Shown here piece after piece: positions 1 through 7,620 of a stretch of 11,949 nt of DNA (the first letter of the stretch is position 1; each line of letters opens with the position of its first letter). Source of the DNA: an uncultured Oscillospiraceae bacterium (lineage in GTDB: Bacteria > Bacillota > Clostridia > Oscillospirales > Oscillospiraceae); the NCBI GenBank assembly GCA_934597125.1, contig CAKTQM010000047.1, positions 1-11,949 on the forward strand, in the 5' to 3' direction. The translations under genes were made by a program, and so were the position numbers. The notes under the pieces are model-generated. The model made no database searches. It had not been told where the DNA came from and worked only from the letters and a program-made list of their open reading frames with translations.

Positions 1-981
<981 letters not shown>

Positions 982-1038
982 GTGCCCCGGCATTTATGAG
1001 ATAAGAACAATAAATTATGTATTTTGGAGGAAAAAACC

Positions 1039-1278
1039 ATGGTTAAGATCAGACTGAGAAGAATGGGCGCCAAGAAGGCTCCTTATTATCGCGTGGTCGT
1101 GGCTGACAGCCGTTATCCCCGTGATGGCCGCTTTATCGAGGAGATCGGCACGTACAATCCCTGCGTGAACCCCGCCGAGATCAAGATTGACGCTGACCGC
1201 GCCCGCGAGTGGATCAAGACCGGCGCCCAGCCCACCGATACCGTCCGTGCCCTGCTGAAGAAGGTCGACGTTCTGTAA
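1039..1278 (+). CDS. rpsP: 30S ribosomal protein S16
   Basis: Small-subunit ribosomal protein S16, needed for 30S assembly. The product is 79 residues, normal for bacterial S16, and starts with the family signature [20 protein letters not shown] followed by [20 protein letters not shown]. The ATG at 1039 is chosen because GGAGG at 1026-1030 lies 8 bases upstream and because S16 proteins begin at this methionine; an in-frame TTG at 1024 would overlap the ribosome binding site. It lies 57 bases after ffh and 15 bases before khpA and is probably co-transcribed with both. Confidence 0.97.
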   Translation: MVKIRLRRMGAKKAPYYRVVVADSRYPRDGRFIEEIGTYNPCVNPAEIKIDADRAREWIKTGAQPTDTVRALLKKVDVL

Positions 1279-1293
1279 GGCCGAGGGCACGTC

Positions 1294-1524
1294 ATGAAGG
1301 AATTGCTGCTCTATATCGCCAGAAGCCTCGTCCAGCATCCCGATCAGGTCACCGTGACCGAGGTCGAGAACGGCGACGAGCTGACGCTGGAGCTGCGCGT
1401 TGCCCCCGAGGATATGGGCAAGGTGATCGGCCGTCAGGGCCGCATTGCCAAGGAGATCCGCACGGTGGTGCGCTCCTACGCCCAGCGTACAGGCGCCAAA
1501 GTTTCTGTGGATATCGTTGATTAA
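1294..1524 (+). CDS. khpA: KH-domain RNA-binding protein KhpA (YlqC family)
   Basis: Small single-KH-domain RNA-binding protein, which in Firmicutes partners with KhpB (Jag/EloR) and influences cell division and elongation. The product is 76 residues, the normal size. The RNA-gripping GxxG loop is visible in GKVIGRQGRIAKEIRTVVR at about residues 46-64, with the typical N-terminus MKELLLYIARSLVQHPDQV. The ribosome binding site is modest (GAGGG just upstream of ATG 1294). In many Firmicutes rpsP and khpA are followed by rimM, trmD and rplS; here a terminator follows at once, so those genes must be elsewhere. The TAA stop overlaps the left arm of that terminator. Confidence 0.95.
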   Translation: MKELLLYIARSLVQHPDQVTVTEVENGDELTLELRVAPEDMGKVIGRQGRIAKEIRTVVRSYAQRTGAKVSVDIVD

Positions 1525-1564
1525 AAAATACCGGCACTCACTTTTGTGAGTGCCGGTATTTTTT
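1523..1564. terminator. Bidirectional intrinsic terminator between khpA and mntP
   Basis: Perfect inverted repeat with 19-base arms (1523-1541 and 1546-1564) and a TTTT loop. The GC-containing core is TACCGGCACTCAC, and A-runs and T-runs at the ends make it a terminator on both strands. It ends the ffh-rpsP-khpA transcript on + and the mntP transcript on -. It overlaps the stop codons of both genes. Confidence 0.93.
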
Positions 1565-2150
1565 ACAGGACGCCCAGATGCTCCAGCAGAATCTTTACGC
1601 CAATGAGGATCAGGATGGTGCCGCCAACAAACTCCGCCTTGGATTTGTAGCGGGCGCCGAACACGCTGCCAGCCTTGACGCCGATACAGGAGATGGTGAA
1701 GGTGGTCGCGCCGATCAGACACACCGCCACCACGGTGTTCATCAGCTGGCTGGAGGCCATGATCTCCACCGGCACGCAGGCGAAGGTGATGCCCACCGCC
1801 AGCGCGTCGATGCTGGTGGCTACCGCCATCAGGAACATGGTTTTCACGTCCAGCGCGGCGGAGGCGTTTTCCTCCTCCTTGCTGAGGGCCTCGCGGATCA
1901 TGTTGCCGCCGATTAGCGCCAGCAGCACAAAGGCGATCCACGACGCCACGGCGTTGATGTACTTCTCAAAGCCCGCGCCCAGCAGATAGCCGATAAAGGG
2001 CATCAGCGCCTGAAAGCCGCCGAACCACACGCCGCACACGGCGGCACCGCGGAAGGTGACCTTCTGCATGGCAAGCCCCTTGCACACCGACACGGCAAAG
2101 GCGTCCATGCTCAGACCGATCGCCAGCAAAAACAGTTCCAACAAACCCAT
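1563..2150 (-). CDS. mntP: Manganese efflux pump MntP
   Basis: Six-helix membrane exporter that removes excess Mn2+ from the cytoplasm. The product is 195 residues, family-typical. It holds the two family motifs with conserved aspartates: GLSMDAFAVSVCKGL near the N-terminus (Asp16) and the repeat ATSIDALAVGITF in the second half. The remainder is a series of hydrophobic segments, ending in GGTILILIGVKILLEHLG. The start at 2150 is chosen because GAGGA (2158-2162 on this strand) lies just upstream and because the family begins MxLLELFLLAIGLSMDAF; the open frame extending upstream to 2261 is riboswitch leader. Regulation is visible: promoter at 2338-2366, then a yybP-ykoY leader, so expression should rise with Mn2+. 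Confidence 0.95.
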   Translation of the reverse strand: MGLLELFLLAIGLSMDAFAVSVCKGLAMQKVTFRGAAVCGVWFGGFQALMPFIGYLLGAGFEKYINAVASWIAFVLLALIGGNMIREALSKEEENASAALDVKTMFLMAVATSIDALAVGITFACVPVEIMASSQLMNTVVAVCLIGATTFTISCIGVKAGSVFGARYKSKAEFVGGTILILIGVKILLEHLGVL

Positions 2151-2170
2151 AGATACTTCCTCACATCCAT

Positions 2171-2204
2171 ATAAAATGAGCGGATACGACTCGTATCCGC
2201 TCAT
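2171..2204 (-). terminator. Hairpin in the mntP leader, likely riboswitch expression platform
   Basis: A perfect 14-base inverted repeat (2176-2189 and 2191-2204, arms ATGAGCGGATACGA/TCGTATCCGCTCAT) with almost no loop is followed on the minus strand by TTTTATAT. This is a weak intrinsic terminator just upstream of the mntP ribosome binding site. I infer it is the off-state of the upstream manganese riboswitch. The U-tract is interrupted, so attenuation efficiency cannot be judged from sequence alone. Confidence 0.6.
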
Positions 2205-2243
2205 GTAAGCATTTGCTAACCTGAGACACATACGGTCTTCCGA

Positions 2244-2332
2244 CTGTATGAGTCTCATCAATTAAGGTATACCAGGCGTTTGCCAGCATGTTGGCATACC
2301 GCGCGCAGCCGCGCCGACTACTCCCTCAACAG
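2244..2332 (-). ncRNA. yybP-ykoY manganese riboswitch aptamer
   Basis: On the minus strand the leader begins with CTGTTGAG followed by GGAGTAG, and about 70 bases later has GATGAGA followed by CTCATACAG. This is the yybP-ykoY (Mn2+) layout: a P1 helix (CTGTTGAG pairing with CTCATACAG, one bulge) closing on the conserved 5' GGAGUAG strand and a 3' GAGA-type strand, as in the B. subtilis yybP leader. Between them are a GC-rich arm and a long arm containing GCCAACATGCTGGC. The transcript start predicted from the promoter at 2338-2366 falls at the 5' edge of P1, so the aptamer opens the mRNA. A downstream hairpin (2222-2257) reuses the 3' strand of P1 and would compete with it. The adjacent mntP is a classic target of this class. 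Confidence 0.85.
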
Positions 2333-2337
2333 ATGTC

Positions 2338-2366
2338 AGTATAGCAGATAGGGGAGGGAAAGTCAA
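2338..2366 (-). promoter_or_regulatory. Promoter of the mntP leader
   Basis: On the minus strand, -35 TTGACT (2366-2361), a 17-base spacer and -10 TATACT (2343-2338). This is a near-consensus vegetative promoter. The start site should fall near 2331, the first bases of the riboswitch. Confidence 0.85.
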
Positions 2367-2431
2367 CCACGAAAGCGCGAAGAATGGCCCAAGGCGGGAG
2401 ATGTGTCAAAAAGACTGGGGAATAACGTCAA

Positions 2432-2542
2432 TTACCACTTTGCCGCGCCAAAAAGGAGGGCTTTCTTTCTCTTCCATGCAATTTCCTGCTCGCTTTGAAT
2501 GACGCCTTTTTCCATTTCGATGTTACAATAGGGACAGTTCAT
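2432..2542 (-). pseudogene. Truncated zinc-ribbon-like ORF (DUF6487-like N-terminus), 36 codons
   Basis: A 36-codon reading frame starts MNCPYCNIEMEKGVIQS and ends at TAA 2434-2432. A CPYC knuckle followed by EMEKG and IQS resembles, from memory, the N-terminus of small PF20097/DUF6487 proteins, which run to about 70 residues and carry a second Cys pair near the C-terminus. No second Cys pair follows here, so it is probably a truncated remnant, though a real micro-protein is possible. Its ATG overlaps the TGA of the upstream ATP-pyrophosphatase gene as ATGA, which would couple translation. The rest of the gap to the mntP promoter (2367-2431) shows nothing recognisable. Confidence 0.5.
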
Positions 2543-3183
2543 AGCGTTACCTCTATAACGGAAATAAGGCCGAAATCTATAATTTTACCAGTCTTATATG
2601 CGAGTGGCTTGTGGAATATCGGGCCATCCATGACTAATGTATGATATTCGCCGTTTTCGCCGCAAATATCAATGCCAGAACTTCTCATTGTATCAATTAC
2701 CGTTCTGTCTATCACTTTCCCTAATAATTCTTTCGGCAGCAAAGTGTTGTTGATCGACTTAATAAGGCACTTGTACCCCAGATCAACAAGCTCATATACA
2801 TTATCCGCACGATCTCTTTGCCACAGCGGGAATGCACTTTTGATCCCGGCATTTTTACATCGTTCCTCACACCATGCCCTGTTTTCGTCGATATCTATAT
2901 CACCAAAACAGGCGATTTCAGCGCCAAGGGCGATCGCCTTCCTCAAACTCTTTTCCATTGCCAAATGATAGTTTTTCCCTACCGCTGGCGTAATCAAAAT
3001 CGGAATTCCCAACGCCCCGGAATACGCCTGAAGCATTTTATAGTCCGCACCATGGAAGAAAGAGCGGTCAACATCCTGATTCACCATGGTAATCAAAGCA
3101 ACGGGTTCATGCCCCTGCCTGATCATATTATGCAAAGCTAATGTGCTGTCCTTACCACAGCTATATGACATGACAAATTTCAT
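2539..3183 (-). CDS. DUF71/COG2102 ATP-pyrophosphatase, Dph6-like
   Basis: Member of the adenine nucleotide alpha-hydrolase superfamily related to diphthine-ammonia ligase (Dph6). The product is 214 residues, typical for bacterial members. The PP-loop is SCGKDST at about residues 8-14 (canonical SGGKDS, first Gly replaced by Cys), followed by the family motifs CFGDIDIDENRAWCEERC (92-109) and GENGEYHTLVMDGPIF (175-190). Bacteria do not make diphthamide; bacterial DUF71 proteins have been proposed to act in B12 salvage and other amide-forming reactions, and nothing nearby fixes the substrate. The ribosome binding site is weak (a GGGG about 10 bases before ATG 3183). Base composition is visibly more AT-rich than that of the flanking genes, which suggests horizontal transfer. 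It overlaps by 4 bases the small Cys-containing ORF downstream. Confidence 0.85.
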   Translation of the reverse strand: MKFVMSYSCGKDSTLALHNMIRQGHEPVALITMVNQDVDRSFFHGADYKMLQAYSGALGIPILITPAVGKNYHLAMEKSLRKAIALGAEIACFGDIDIDENRAWCEERCKNAGIKSAFPLWQRDRADNVYELVDLGYKCLIKSINNTLLPKELLGKVIDRTVIDTMRSSGIDICGENGEYHTLVMDGPIFHKPLAYKTGKIIDFGLISVIEVTL

Positions 3184-3270
3184 AATTTTGTGCCCCGTAT
3201 CTCTATAAATTGCACTTAGACAGCCTGTATCTTTATCCTGGAAAAACGATAAACAGTCTTTTCTGTTTTC

Positions 3271-3300
3271 ATTCTACCATGCCTTTTCCCGCTGCGGCAA
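3271..3300 (-). promoter_or_regulatory. Candidate promoter of the DUF71 gene
   Basis: On the minus strand, -35 TTGCCG (3300-3295), an 18-base spacer and -10 TAGAAT (3276-3271), about 90 bases upstream of the start codon. The match is moderate. The surrounding 3184-3320 stretch is AT-rich and holds no other recognisable feature. Confidence 0.4.
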
Positions 3301-3323
3301 GAAAAATTTCGCTGCTTACCTAC

Positions 3324-3360
3324 AAAAATACCCCTCATGAGTTTCTCTCATGAGGGGTAT
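3324..3360 (-). terminator. Terminator of the oad operon
   Basis: Perfect 14-base inverted repeat (3328-3341 and 3347-3360, arms ATACCCCTCATGAG/CTCATGAGGGGTAT) with a five-base loop, followed on the minus strand by five T residues. It lies 8 bases beyond the oadA stop codon and ends the four-gene decarboxylase transcript. Confidence 0.92.
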
Positions 3361-3368
3361 CGGTCATG

Positions 3369-4826
3369 TTATCCCTTCCACTCCACGTACAGCTCGCGGA
3401 CGGCGTTGGGGTCGCCGGCGGGCTTGGCGGCGGGGGCGGGAGCTGCCGCGGGGGCGGCGCCCGCCGCGGGATGATCCCGCTTCTCGATGAACTTGGGGGC
3501 CACCTGAGGGAACAGAGCCAGGCTCAGCACGTCCTCGTCGGACTTGGCAATATCCTTGAACTCAGCGCGGTATTTCTCCAGCTCCGGCTCCAGCAGGTCG
3601 GCGGGACGGCAGGTGATGACATCCTCCGGGGCGATGCCCGCCTTGGCGCGGACTTCCTCGTTGACCTCGCCGGGCAGCTTGCCGTATTCGCCTTTCAGCA
3701 TGGCGCGGCTCTCCTTGGGGAAGGTCTTGTACCGTTCGCCCATGATGATGTTCATGACGGCCTGGGTGCCCACGATCTGGCTGGAGGGCGTCACCAGCGG
3801 GGGATAGCCGAAGTCCTTGCGGACGCGGGGGATCTCCGCCAGCACGTCGTAATACTTGTCCTCTTTTCCCGCCTGTTTCAGCTGGGAGATCAGGTTGGAC
3901 AGCATACCGCCCGGCACCTGATACAGCAGGGTGTTGGTGTCCACCCGCAGCACCTTGGGATCCAGAATACCGGCATCCTGCAGCCGTTGGGCCACCTTGC
4001 GGAAGTGGACGGCGGCGTCGGACATCTTGCCCAGATCAAGACCCGTGTCGCGGGGCGTACCCTTCAGCGTAGCCACCAGAGATTCGGTGGCGGGCTGGCT
4101 GGTGCCGTTGGCCATGGGGGAGAGGGCGGTGTCCACGATATCCACACCGGCATAGGCCGCCATCAGCAGCGTCATGTCGCCGGTGCCGGAGGTGTTGTGG
4201 GTGTGCAGGTGGATAGGCACCTTCACCGTTTCCTTCAGCGCCTTCACCAGCGAATAGGCATCCATGGGCAGCAGCAGGTTTGCCATATCCTTAATGCAGA
4301 TCATGTCCGCACCCATTTCCTCCAGCTCACGGGCCAGCTTGACGAAATAGGCCTCGTTGTGGATGGGGGACATGGTGTAGCTGAGGGTCGCCTCCACCTG
4401 TCCGCCGTACTTCTTGGTGGACTTGATGGCCTGCTCCAGATTGCGCACGTCGTTCAGGGCGTCGAAGATGCGGATAATGTCGATGCCGTTTTCGATGCTC
4501 TTGGCGCAGAAGGCGTCCACCACGTCGTCGGCGTAGTGCTTATAGCCCAGAATGTTCTGGCCGCGGAACAGCATCTGCAGCTTGGTGTTCTTCACATGCT
4601 TGCGGATGGTGCGCAGGCGCTCCCACGGATCTTCGTTCAGAAAGCGCATGCAGGCGTCAAAGGTGGCGCCGCCCCAGCACTCCAGGGAGTAGTAGCCGAT
4701 GGAATCCAGCTGCTCCAGAGCGGGCAGCATGTCCTCGATGGTCATGCGGGTGGCCGCCTGGGACTGATGGGCGTCGCGCAGGATGGTATCGGTGATCAGC
4801 AGGGGTTTATTCGATAAAAATTCCAT
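3369..4826 (-). CDS. oadA: Oxaloacetate decarboxylase alpha subunit (carboxyltransferase), without biotin domain
   Basis: Carboxyltransferase subunit of a Na+-translocating decarboxylase, related to pyruvate carboxylase subunit B. It moves the carboxyl group of oxaloacetate to biotin, releasing pyruvate. The product is 485 residues. The N-terminal TIM-barrel shows TDTILRDAHQS (metal-binding Asp), YSLECWGGATFDACMRFL, MLFRGQN, the CIKDMANLL lysine that is carbamylated in homologues, and the metal-binding HLHTHNTSG. A conserved carboxylase domain follows, with VTPSSQIVGTQAV. The C-terminus is an Ala/Pro linker and a short RELYVEWKG tail; homologues with a fused biotinyl domain run to about 590 residues. 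Here the biotin carrier is a separate gene in the same operon. The start is supported by AGGAGG shortly before ATG 4826, 13 bases after the oadB stop. Pyruvate carboxylase subunit B is the alternative name; the OadB/OadG neighbours favour decarboxylation. Confidence 0.93.
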   Translation of the reverse strand: MEFLSNKPLLITDTILRDAHQSQAATRMTIEDMLPALEQLDSIGYYSLECWGGATFDACMRFLNEDPWERLRTIRKHVKNTKLQMLFRGQNILGYKHYADDVVDAFCAKSIENGIDIIRIFDALNDVRNLEQAIKSTKKYGGQVEATLSYTMSPIHNEAYFVKLARELEEMGADMICIKDMANLLLPMDAYSLVKALKETVKVPIHLHTHNTSGTGDMTLLMAAYAGVDIVDTALSPMANGTSQPATESLVATLKGTPRDTGLDLGKMSDAAVHFRKVAQRLQDAGILDPKVLRVDTNTLLYQVPGGMLSNLISQLKQAGKEDKYYDVLAEIPRVRKDFGYPPLVTPSSQIVGTQAVMNIIMGERYKTFPKESRAMLKGEYGKLPGEVNEEVRAKAGIAPEDVITCRPADLLEPELEKYRAEFKDIAKSDEDVLSLALFPQVAPKFIEKRDHPAAGAAPAAAPAPAAKPAGDPNAVRELYVEWKG

Positions 4827-4839
4827 AGTTTACCTCCTA

Positions 4840-6099
4840 TTAGCCGAAGAGCGAAATCAAGACGCCCGCGGCGATGGCGGAGCCGATGACACCGGCCACG
4901 TTGGGGCCCATGGCATGCATCAGCAGGAAGTTGCCGGGGTTGGCCTCCTGGCCCACCTTCTGGCTGACGCGGGCCGCCATGGGAACGGCGGACACACCGG
5001 CGGAGCCGATAAGGGGATTGATCTTCTCCTTCAAGAACAGGTTCATGAACTTGGCCAGCAGCACGCCGCCTGCGGTGCCGAAGCCGAAGGCCACGATGCC
5101 CATGCCCAGGATCATCAGCGTCTTGGGGCTGAGGAAGGTTGCGCCGGTGGCGGTGGCGCCCACGCTGATGCCCAGGAAGATGGTGACAATGTTCATCAGC
5201 TCGTTCTGCATGGTCTTGCTGAGACGGTCGGTCACACCGCACTCCTTGGCCAGATTGCCCAGCATCAGGCAGGCGATCAGCGGCGCGGCGGAGGGAACCA
5301 GCAACGCCACGAAAATGGTGACCACGATGGGGAAGATGATCTTCTCCTTCTTGCTGACCTCACGCAGGGGCTTCATGACGATCTGGCGCTCCTCCTTGGT
5401 GGTCAGCGCCTTCATGATAGGCGGCTGGATCACAGGTACCAGCGCCATATAGGAATAGGCCGATACGGCGATGGGGCCCAGCAGGGCCGGAGCCAGCATG
5501 GCGGTGACGAAGATGGCGGTGGGGCCGTCCGCGCCGCCGATGATGCCCACGGAGGATGCCTCGGCGCCGGTAAAGCCCAGCAGGCGGCAGCCCACATAGG
5601 TCAGGAAGATGCCCAGCTGCGCGGCAGCGCCCAGCAGCAGGCTCTTGGGGTTGGCGATCAGGGGGCCGAAGTCGGTCATGGCGCCCACGCCCATAAAGAT
5701 CAGGCAGGGATAGATGCCCAGCTTGATGCCCAGATACAGCACGTCAATCAGGCCTACGGAGACTGTCTGTCCCACGGAGACGCTGCTGAGAACAGCCTCC
5801 GAGACGCCGAGATTCTGCATCTCCGCAAGGAACTCCGCCGTGATGGGATTTCCTCCGAACAGATCCCAGTGGACGTGTCCGCCGGCAAAGAGGATCTCGT
5901 GATACATCTCCGCGCCGGGCAGGTTGGTCACCAGCATGCCGAAAGCGATGGGCACCAGCAGCAGCGGCTCGAACTTCTTCACGATACCCAGAAACAGCAG
6001 CACGCAGGCAATGAGGATCATCACCGCGCATTTCCAGTTATCGCCCTGAAAAAACTGGTAAAAACCGGTTTGCTCGCAAAAATTCAGAATGGCTTGCAT
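4840..6099 (-). CDS. oadB: Na+-translocating decarboxylase beta subunit
   Basis: Integral membrane subunit that decarboxylates carboxybiotin and uses the energy to pump Na+ outward. The product is 419 residues, close to the family's usual 400-435, with many hydrophobic helices. Residues shown to matter in the Klebsiella enzyme appear present: the Asp of [10 protein letters not shown] (about residue 191), the [10 protein letters not shown] segment matching the Asn373/Gly377/Ser382 set (here about 361, 365, 370), and the Asn of [15 protein letters not shown] (about 400). It lies 13 bases upstream of oadA and 13 bases after the biotin carrier gene. The substrate cannot be told from OadB, because the beta subunits of methylmalonyl-CoA and glutaconyl-CoA decarboxylases look alike; the alpha subunit here points to oxaloacetate. 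Confidence 0.95.
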   Translation of the reverse strand: MQAILNFCEQTGFYQFFQGDNWKCAVMILIACVLLFLGIVKKFEPLLLVPIAFGMLVTNLPGAEMYHEILFAGGHVHWDLFGGNPITAEFLAEMQNLGVSEAVLSSVSVGQTVSVGLIDVLYLGIKLGIYPCLIFMGVGAMTDFGPLIANPKSLLLGAAAQLGIFLTYVGCRLLGFTGAEASSVGIIGGADGPTAIFVTAMLAPALLGPIAVSAYSYMALVPVIQPPIMKALTTKEERQIVMKPLREVSKKEKIIFPIVVTIFVALLVPSAAPLIACLMLGNLAKECGVTDRLSKTMQNELMNIVTIFLGISVGATATGATFLSPKTLMILGMGIVAFGFGTAGGVLLAKFMNLFLKEKINPLIGSAGVSAVPMAARVSQKVGQEANPGNFLLMHAMGPNVAGVIGSAIAAGVLISLFG

Positions 6100-6112
6100 G
6101 ATGTGCCCTCCA

Positions 6113-6451
6113 TTACTGGATGGTGCACAGCAGCGCGCCGGATTCCACGGCGGCGCCCTTGGTCACGGCCACGGCGGTCACCTTGCCGTCACGGGGAGCC
6201 ATGATCTCGTTCTCCATCTTCATGGCCTCCAGCACCATCAGCACCTGACCTTTCTTCACCATATCGCCGGCGGCCACGTTGACAGCCAGAATGTTGCCGG
6301 GCATGGGGGAGGTGATGCTCTCGCCCGTGCCGGCGGCAACGGGAGCGGCAGCGGCGGGGGCGGCCACAGGAGCGGCAGCGGGCGCGCCGGTCATTTCTTC
6401 GATTTCTACCTCATAGGCGGTGCCGTTTACATTGACTTTGTACTTTTTCAT
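6113..6451 (-). CDS. Biotin carboxyl carrier protein of the decarboxylase
   Basis: Free-standing biotinylated carrier that shuttles the carboxyl group from the alpha to the beta subunit. The product is 112 residues: a short N-terminal strand region ([20 protein letters not shown]), an Ala/Pro linker (about 22-41), and a biotinyl-lipoyl domain starting SPMPGNIL with the biotinylation motif EAMKMEN (biotinyl Lys78). Start 6451 is chosen because GAGGAG (6464-6459) is 7 bases upstream and MKKYKV is the usual N-terminus; an in-frame TTG at 6469 would absorb the ribosome binding site. It corresponds to the gamma (biotin) subunit of methylmalonyl-CoA-type enzymes and to the C-terminal domain of fused OadA proteins. 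Confidence 0.93.
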   Translation of the reverse strand: MKKYKVNVNGTAYEVEIEEMTGAPAAAPVAAPAAAAPVAAGTGESITSPMPGNILAVNVAAGDMVKKGQVLMVLEAMKMENEIMAPRDGKVTAVAVTKGAAVESGALLCTIQ

Positions 6452-6465
6452 GTGATTTCTCCTCT

Positions 6466-6735
6466 TCAAATCTTTTTCATGGAAACGATACGGATGGCAC
6501 TGACATCAGTACCCATGTCTTCAGCGATGGCGGCGGCCACTGCGGCCACCATCTCCGGTGTGACGGCGGATGCGGCAGGCGCGGCAGCGGGTGCGGGGAT
6601 AGCGGGAGCTGCTTGTTTCGCGTCTGTTCTGCGTACCACGTTGCTCATGACGGAGACCAGAACGATAATGCAGATCAGCCCCACAAATACCGTGCACAAT
6701 CCCATCAGGCACACAAACAAGTTGCTGTAATCCAT
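6466..6735 (-). CDS. oadG: Decarboxylase small membrane subunit, OadG/MmdD family
   Basis: Small assembly subunit that anchors the soluble alpha subunit to the membrane beta subunit. The product is 89 residues: one N-terminal transmembrane helix (about 5-30, LFVCLMGLCTVFVGLICIIV), an Ala/Pro linker (about 41-57), and a C-terminal helix-rich segment (PEMVAAVAAAIAEDMGTDVSAIRIVS) of the kind seen in delta subunits of methylmalonyl-CoA decarboxylase. First gene of the operon, with the promoter immediately upstream. Of its ribosome binding signals, GGGAGG is 12 bases from the ATG, rather far. The short sequence makes the family call less certain than for its neighbours, but position and topology fit. 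Confidence 0.85.
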   Translation of the reverse strand: MDYSNLFVCLMGLCTVFVGLICIIVLVSVMSNVVRRTDAKQAAPAIPAPAAAPAASAVTPEMVAAVAAAIAEDMGTDVSAIRIVSMKKI

Positions 6736-6761
6736 TTGCCTATACTACCTCCCATTCCTAT

Positions 6762-6784
6762 TTTGGTACTTAAATTGTACCAAA
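6762..6784. promoter_or_regulatory. Dyad overlapping the oad promoter -10, candidate operator
   Basis: Perfect 8-base inverted repeat TTTGGTAC/GTACCAAA with a 7-base spacer (6762-6769 and 6777-6784). The -10 element (6774-6779) lies inside it. A second small palindrome, CCAAACATTTGG, follows directly on the + strand (6780-6791). The position suits a repressor site, but I do not recognise the motif, and it does not match the Rex consensus. It could also be a 5' mRNA hairpin. Confidence 0.4.
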
Positions 6785-6802
6785 CATTTGGCATGAATTC
6801 AA
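6774..6802 (-). promoter_or_regulatory. Promoter of the oad operon
   Basis: On the minus strand, -35 TTGAAT (6802-6797), a 17-base spacer and -10 TACAAT (6779-6774). The predicted start near 6767 gives a leader of about 32 bases before the oadG ATG. Confidence 0.85.
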
Positions 6803-6891
6803 CCGTAAATTCCCTGTTTCCACAAAATTTGTAAGAATGTCTAAAAATTTTTTGGATATGTTGACGCTTCGGACAATTGACAGAGAAGCAC

Positions 6892-6920
6892 TTTTCAAAA
6901 ACAGGATGGCATGCTATACT
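6892..6920 (+). promoter_or_regulatory. Promoter of sfsA
   Basis: -35 TTTTCA (6892-6897), a 17-base spacer and -10 TATACT (6915-6920), with an upstream TGC that gives an extended -10 (TGCTATACT). The weak -35 is compensated by the TGn element. The start site should be near 6927, just ahead of the sfsA ribosome binding site. Confidence 0.7.
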
Positions 6921-6945
6921 GAAAAATATGCAGGGAGGTGGAAAA

Positions 6946-7620
6946 ATGCGGTATGCAGCGGTGGAAAAAGGTATCTTTCTGGCGCGGCCCAACCGGTTTG
7001 TCGCCCACGTACGGCTCAATGGCGCCGAGACCGTCTGCCACGTGAAAAATACCGGACGCTGCCGGGAGCTGCTGGTGCCCGGCGCGGCGGTGTATCTGGA
7101 AAAGAGCGCCAACACGGGGCGCAAGACCGCCTACGACCTGATCGCGGTGGAGAAGGGCGGTCGGCTGATCAATATGGACGCCCAGGCGCCCAACAAAGTG
7201 TTTGCCGAGTGGGCGCGTACCTTCGACCCCACAGCCACGGCGGTGCGGGGCGAGTACCGGTTTGGCCAGTCGCGGCTGGATTTCTGCCTGGAGACACCCC
7301 GGGGCCTGCATCTGGTGGAGGTCAAGGGCGTTACGCTGGAGGAGAACGGCCACGTCTATTTCCCCGACGCCCCCACGGAGCGTGGCGTGAAGCATCTGCA
7401 CGAGCTGATCCGCGCGGTAGAGCTGGGCCATCGGGCCACGGCATTTTTCGTCATCCAGATGGCGGACGTGACGGATTTTGCCCCCAACGACGCGACGCAC
7501 CCCGCCTTCGGCGCGGCGCTGCGGCAGGCGCGGGCGGCGGGCGTGAACATCGCCGCCTACACCTGCCGCGTGACACCGGAGAGCCTGACGATCGACCGGC
7601 CGGTGGAGATCATCCTATAA
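6946..7620 (+). CDS. sfsA: DNA/RNA nuclease SfsA
   Basis: SfsA family protein, named for a sugar fermentation stimulation phenotype in E. coli and now classed as a nuclease with an N-terminal OB-fold and a PD-(D/E)XK-like core. The product is 224 residues, normal length. Motifs seen are the N-terminal FLARPNRFVAHV, HVKNTGRCRELL, the catalytic-type array RLDFCL (Asp112) with LVEVKGVTL (Glu125, Lys127), and FPDAPTERGVKHL. The ATG at 6946 is chosen because GGGAGGTG is just upstream and the family starts near this point; an in-frame open stretch before it contains the promoter. It is divergent from the oad operon and convergent with the LysR gene. Its physiological role in this organism is not evident from context. 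Confidence 0.93.
   Translation: MRYAAVEKGIFLARPNRFVAHVRLNGAETVCHVKNTGRCRELLVPGAAVYLEKSANTGRKTAYDLIAVEKGGRLINMDAQAPNKVFAEWARTFDPTATAVRGEYRFGQSRLDFCLETPRGLHLVEVKGVTLEENGHVYFPDAPTERGVKHLHELIRAVELGHRATAFFVIQMADVTDFAPNDATHPAFGAALRQARAAGVNIAAYTCRVTPESLTIDRPVEIIL

Noticed and set aside
1015..1941. Minus-strand frame spanning rpsP, khpA and part of mntP
   Set aside because: It crosses a perfect terminator and is antisense to rpsP and khpA; no domain recognised.
3366..4817. Long open frame on the + strand opposite oadA (about 480 codons)
   Set aside because: It is antisense to a clearly conserved carboxyltransferase, is rich in His/Gln/Gly as expected of complementary GC-rich codons, and has no family motif or ribosome binding site.
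4783..6204. Long + strand frame opposite oadB and the biotin carrier
   Set aside because: Composition dominated by His, Gln, Gly and Asp with no recognisable domain; it mirrors the codon bias of oadB, whose motifs are unmistakable.
6877..6920. TTGACA at 6877-6882 as the -35 of the sfsA promoter
   Set aside because: It lies 32 bases from the TATACT at 6915, far from the required 16-18; TTTTCA at 6892 with an extended -10 fits.
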